Position numbers and translations under genes: made by a program
Origin: Porodaedalea pini
Taxonomy: Eukaryota > Basidiomycota > Agaricomycetes > Hymenochaetales > Hymenochaetaceae
DNA: 22,305 nt
Direction: 5' to 3'
Assembly (NCBI GenBank): GCA_002794775.1
Contig: NBAY01000177.1
Coordinates: forward strand, 1-22,305
Shown: positions 18,516-22,305 of the stretch, piece by piece
Layout: each line of letters begins with the position of its first letter
How positions within the stretch are numbered: the first letter of the stretch is position 1
The notes under the pieces: model-generated
The model's input: only the letters and a program-made list of their open reading frames with translations
Database searches by the model: none
What the model was told of the DNA's origin: nothing

Positions 18516-19425
18516 AGTTATATTATAGTCGATTGTCCGTCAAGGTGAAAGAGAGGTAAGAGAGGGAGGTGGAAGAGAAAGAGGCTTGGGGGGCGGCTTT
18601 TCCGCTAATCTTGGCTTTGGGTATCGGCGAGTTGGAGCGGTATTGGTGTGGAGTGAGGTGTTTATGAAGTCTCCTTTGCTATGCTGAGGGCCGCCGAGAT
18701 CGTGGAACGTGGGCCGTCGCCAGAAGGCGTACAATGAGAATTAATCGCGGGCGATGAGCATATGCACACGGCCAAATGAGAGCGGTCCAGAGTCCCAAGA
18801 CGTCTCGATGTCTCGAGCAACTGTACCGAGTACCAGTGCGCGATCCGAATTCGTTTCTCCGAAGAGTCCGCACCGCACTCAGCGCTTTAAGTTTAATGCA
18901 AGTCCAAGCGTCAAGATGTACTGTAGATTGCACAAAGGACGAGACGGCGCCCGTTTCGATGATGTCGCCTTTGACTCTTGAGGCGATTTACTATTCCCGT
19001 CGTCGCCGGCGACGTTCCCCAGAGTTCAAACGCAGTTGTTGAGCTATGCCAAAGCCGCCGTGCAGTGCGCAGGCAGAAGACGACCGATTGGTTCCCGTTC
19101 TCTTTCTGTGTCTGTTCGCCGGGTCTCGCCCAAACGCCGTGCCGTGTATAGCGTAGCGCCGAAGTACTGCTAGCAGAGCGTGTTAGAGCAAGTATACGCA
19201 GTTCAGCGACTGCAGCGACAGCGTCGAGTCGATCGTGTCTGTGACACACTGGGCGCAGGAAAGACCGTGACGCTATTTGGAGTAAATACAAACCCCATAA
19301 CTCTCTTTTTGGTATTCAAACCGTCACATAAACGCTGACGTCATAGACCATAAAAGGGTTTCAAAGTTCAATCTGGGCGGTTACAAGGAAATACACTAGC
19401 ACTTGATCTTCTAACTTCTCTTACT
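18516..19425. other. Intergenic region with pyrimidine-rich promoter tract
   Basis: No gene I can support. On the minus strand 18546-18596 is almost pure C/T, about 30-80 bp upstream of the start of the disordered-protein gene, followed by an AT-rich TATAATATAA stretch (about 18517-18528). CT-rich tracts upstream of the start are common in fungal promoters (established knowledge). The left end also holds the promoter of that gene; the right end holds the 3' region of the dehydrogenase gene. Confidence 0.45.
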
Positions 19426-20800
19426 CTAGGCGATGTCCTGCTTCAGCACGTACCGGTAGCGCACATCATTCTTGTTCAGGCCCTCCACTGCCTTCTTCAC
19501 GTCCTTCATTGGGAGCTCCTGGATCCACGGCTTGATCCCCTCTCTATCCGCGAGCGAAAGCATCGCGAGCGCCTCTTTCTTCGACCCAATGTGCGATCCA
19601 CCGAAGAAGCACCCGTTGCTTGCGAACGTCGCTACGGATGTTTCTGGGAGTGGATTGTCTGGCAGGCCGACGCTGATAAACTTGCCATGCATGTCCAGCA
19701 TCCTAGCAATACAACAAATTTACTCAGTAAAACCCGAACCTTATACTCAATATAGAGAGAGAGGCACGTACGAAAGATATTCAGCGAGCGGATACTTCTT
19801 CGCCGCGTCGCGCGTCGAGATGATGAGGTCAAGCCCCATCTTGCACTGCTCCTGGAATCCCTCCTTGTCCGTGAAAAACACATGATCCGCGCCCATCTTC
19901 CTTATCTCCTCTTCTTTGTCGTGCTGGTGCGTGAACGCGTACACCTCCGCGCCCAGTGCCTTCGCGAACATCACGGCATAGTGTCCCAGTCCGCCGATGC
20001 CGACGATACCGACGCGCTTCCCCGGACCTGCACCGTTGCGCACGAGCGGCGAGAACACCGTCAGACCGCCGCAGAGCATCGAACACGCCTCGGCGTTGCT
20101 CACGCCCGGAGGCAGCGGGAAGACGAACTGCTCATGCGCGATGATCCCGTTGGAGTACCCGTCCTGCGTGCGCACGCCATCCGGGTGCTTCGAATTCTGT
20201 TCCTTACTTTTAAAATAAGAATACGACGAGGACGGACGACTCACGTATGTGTCGACCTGCTCCGGACAGTACTGTTCGTTATCGCTCGTACAATATTTGC
20301 ACTGGTAGCACGACGCGACCTGTGCGCCAACGCCCACGCGGTCGCCGACCTTGATCCCCTTCACCGTCGACCCGACGCGCACCGCTTTTCCTGCGATCTC
20401 ATGTCTGTTCATTGCGTGCTCGCGTCAATCATGCATTTTTCTTCTGAGGCATGCTACGTACCCGGCGATGAGGGGCGTCTCAACTTCGCCCCAACCGCCC
20501 GTGAGTGTGTGCACGTCAGAGCCGCACACTCTATTCGATAATCACCGTGTCAGTCCTCGCGTCAGATGCGACTAAAGACGCCAGAAAAAAAAAAAAACAT
20601 ACCCGCAGTGCGTGATGGCGACCTCGACATCCGTCTCCTCCCACTTCTTCGAGGGAAAGTCCACAACGGTAAAGTTGCTCCACTTCTTTCCGTCTATCGA
20701 ACAGCGCGACGAAGCACGTCAGTCGCGTCTCTTATAAGTTGAAATTAGAATTGAATGCACCGGTAACGGCGTAGCCCTTGAACGTTTTCTGTTCGGACAT
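19426..20800 (-). CDS. Zinc-dependent CAD-like alcohol dehydrogenase, 6 exons
   Basis: A medium-chain, zinc-dependent, probably NADP(H)-linked cinnamyl-alcohol-dehydrogenase-type enzyme (yeast ADH6/ADH7 relatives) that interconverts aldehydes and alcohols. My exons are 20761-20800, 20602-20693, 20462-20530, 20245-20404, 19772-20196 and 19426-19702; all introns are GT-AG (48-71 bp). The expected length is about 353 aa, typical of the family. Catalytic zinc ligands: CGVCGSDVH, GHE (spanning intron 3) and MLCGGLTVFSPL. Structural zinc: CYQCKYCTSDNEQYC (CX2CX2CX7C). The cofactor loop is GIVGIGGLGHYAVMFAKALG. The end is VRYRYVLKQDIA. By hand exon 2 counts to 92 nt, but the frame needs 91: either I miscounted a C run near 20638-20643 or there is a one-base indel. 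Intron 4 (20197-20244) is 48 nt with no stop, so retaining it would add 16 residues in frame. Confidence 0.88.
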
Positions 20801-22305
20801 CTTCGAGTTTGCTGTAGTATTTACTGAATCTGTGGTATGGGTTCAGAACAAGAGACAATGTTCCTCAGCTCCTCTGCCTTTATACCTCTGCCACCCGTAC
20901 GCCCGCTCCGTCATCGCGGGAGCGGGATCGAGAGTCTCTTCGATTGTGAGAAACGGGATGAGCACACGGATGACGTGCGCCTCAGGCTGCTTATAGGTCC
21001 GCATCGGGAGTTCACTTGCCTGATGTGACGGAACCTAAACCCGAAAACGATTTATTTGGATCGGCTTTTGTGGGTCCGTCTGGGTTCGAAAAGGCAATCC
21101 TCACGAATTTCGACTATTAACACCAGTACTAGGTAACTCGTCACTCGCTTGAAAGAAATGCTGCGCAGATGCCGCAGTATTTACGGTTCAAGAACTAAAA
21201 CAAGTTTTCAAGGTTTGAGAGACAAGACAGGGTCTTTTTTTTTTTTGGCGCTATTAATATTAATATGGCTGCTTTCGTTGGCCTCCTCCCCTTCGTTTGC
21301 TGGACCTGCCACGGCGTACTTGTTTCATGCCTTTTTCCTACCGTCGAAATCCTCCTCTACCGCAGTCTTACTTGCCTCCGAAGTATCTTTCCGTTACCGC
21401 TCCTCGCTCTTATAACTTCGGTCAACACCTTCAGTACGCCTTCCTTCTCCGTTCCCCTTTCCCTTCAGTCTCGTGGTATCCCGCCTCAGCGTCGCAGTGA
21501 AGAATACTCCTTACCGCCTTAGTCCTCCCCCTTATCTCCCTGGAATGCGGCTTGAGTGTGGACGGGGTGATATATATATAGATATATGCAAACTGCTATT
21601 CAAGTCGATTATCCCTAGTATCCTCAGGTTGTTTGCAAGCCAACCCTCATTCACGAATTTACAGACGGACGAGTCGCTTGATATCGAAGTACTTTGGACT
21701 GTAAATTTAAAACACACGTGCACAGCTCTCGTGCATCCTACTGTCAACACAAAACGCAGTTGGCGAGTAATCAAAACATGTTTGCACTTCACTCCGGTAG
21801 CTTGGTGTAGCTCTTTCAATCATGTACATACCCTCCGGATTCATTACATTTACACATGTGTACGGGGACAATTACGTATGAAAAGTATATGTACAGGCAA
21901 GATTGTAATATATGCAGCGTGGAGGGTATGCTCACTATGGAGGCCGGAGGTGTTGCGACAGTAAGCAGCGGGTTGGCGACATTAGTGGTCAGGGTCCCGG
22001 CCGACAATGCGAAACGGGATACGGATCACGAAATGGGGACGATGGGTCTTTAATCGTAAACAGCGTATAAATGGGGAGCAAGTGGGGACGATGCTCGATA
22101 TCATTAGCCACAAGAGCGGTTATGTATAGTGAGGATCAAGAAGGGAAAGAGAGCATCATCGCGCAGACAGACTTTGGATTGGATGGAAATTGCGCGAAGG
22201 AAGGGCACTCGGTGTTCATTATTGACCAGCAGAGAAACGAAAGTGAGGAGAGTAGATTAGAACGAGGGGTCAAAGAATCGAGATTTACCAGTTCCACTCA
22301 TCGCT
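20801..22305. other. Intergenic region to the right edge
   Basis: It holds the dehydrogenase promoter at its left end. There is a poly-T run at about 21233-21246. No recognisable gene follows. A plus-strand frame opens at ATG 22071 and is open for 78 codons to the window edge; it shows no recognisable domain. Confidence 0.4.
20879..20884 (-). promoter_or_regulatory. TATA box upstream of the alcohol dehydrogenase
   Basis: GGTATAAAGG on the minus strand, with TATAAA about 79 nt before the ATG at 20798-20800. This spacing leaves a leader of about 45-55 nt if transcription starts 25-35 nt downstream, as is usual. Confidence 0.5.

Noticed and set aside
18911..19291. 126-codon minus-strand frame between genes
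   Set aside because: No recognisable domain, no splice or promoter context, and its Arg/Ser-rich composition resembles random GC-rich sequence.
21149..21522. Plus-strand frames with hydrophobic stretches
   Set aside because: The hydrophobic residues come from a poly-T run and pyrimidine-rich sequence, with no conserved motif or splice support.

Overview
The window looks like part of a filamentous fungal genome, most likely a basidiomycete (inference). The evidence is intron-rich genes with short GT-AG introns (44-95 bp), a chromovirus-like Ty3/gypsy element family, and a disordered protein whose C-terminal block I recall only from basidiomycete hypothetical proteins. Every protein-coding gene and both retrotransposons with coding sequence read on the minus strand.

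Region 1 (1-11052) is a nest of LTR retrotransposons. Element 1 (minus strand, leaving the window at base 1) has an intact 359-aa gag (2160-3239) and a pol that stays open from the gag/pol overlap to base 1, covering protease, reverse transcriptase and RNase H. Two nearly identical tandem LTRs (A 3258-4370, B 4374-5479) lie behind it, only 3 bp apart. This block interrupts the pol of an older, decayed relative, element 2. Element 2 consists of pol pieces at 5480-6262 and 7160-7952, broken gag at 7928-9010, and LTR C at 9919-11052. Element 2 also carries two insertions of an unrelated 0.89-kb repeat with TGTAGA/TCTACA ends and 4-bp target duplications, which look like solo LTRs (6263-7159 and 9022-9907). 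Both gag/pol overlaps keep a textbook -1 ribosomal frameshift arrangement: heptamer GGGTTTT in the correct register, a 6-nt spacer, and a 6-bp stem that survives in the decayed copy.

Region 2 (11053-12546) holds a large imperfect palindrome, with arms 11361-11822 and 11919-12420. It is followed by an end resembling a pogo/Fot1-type transposon (TIR CAGTCGAACC, flanked by TA at 12545-12546). I could not find the matching left end.

Region 3 (12547-22305) is the ordinary host part. It has an NmrA/isoflavone-reductase-like NAD(P)-binding protein in 4 exons (12626-13738), a 902-aa largely disordered protein in 3 exons with a compact C-terminal domain (15650-18515), and a zinc-dependent cinnamyl-alcohol-dehydrogenase-like oxidoreductase in 6 exons (19426-20800). 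The intergenic stretches between them show no gene I can support. The two oxidoreductases could act on related small carbonyl or phenolic compounds, but nothing here proves a shared pathway. No CRISPR array, rRNA or tRNA was recognised.
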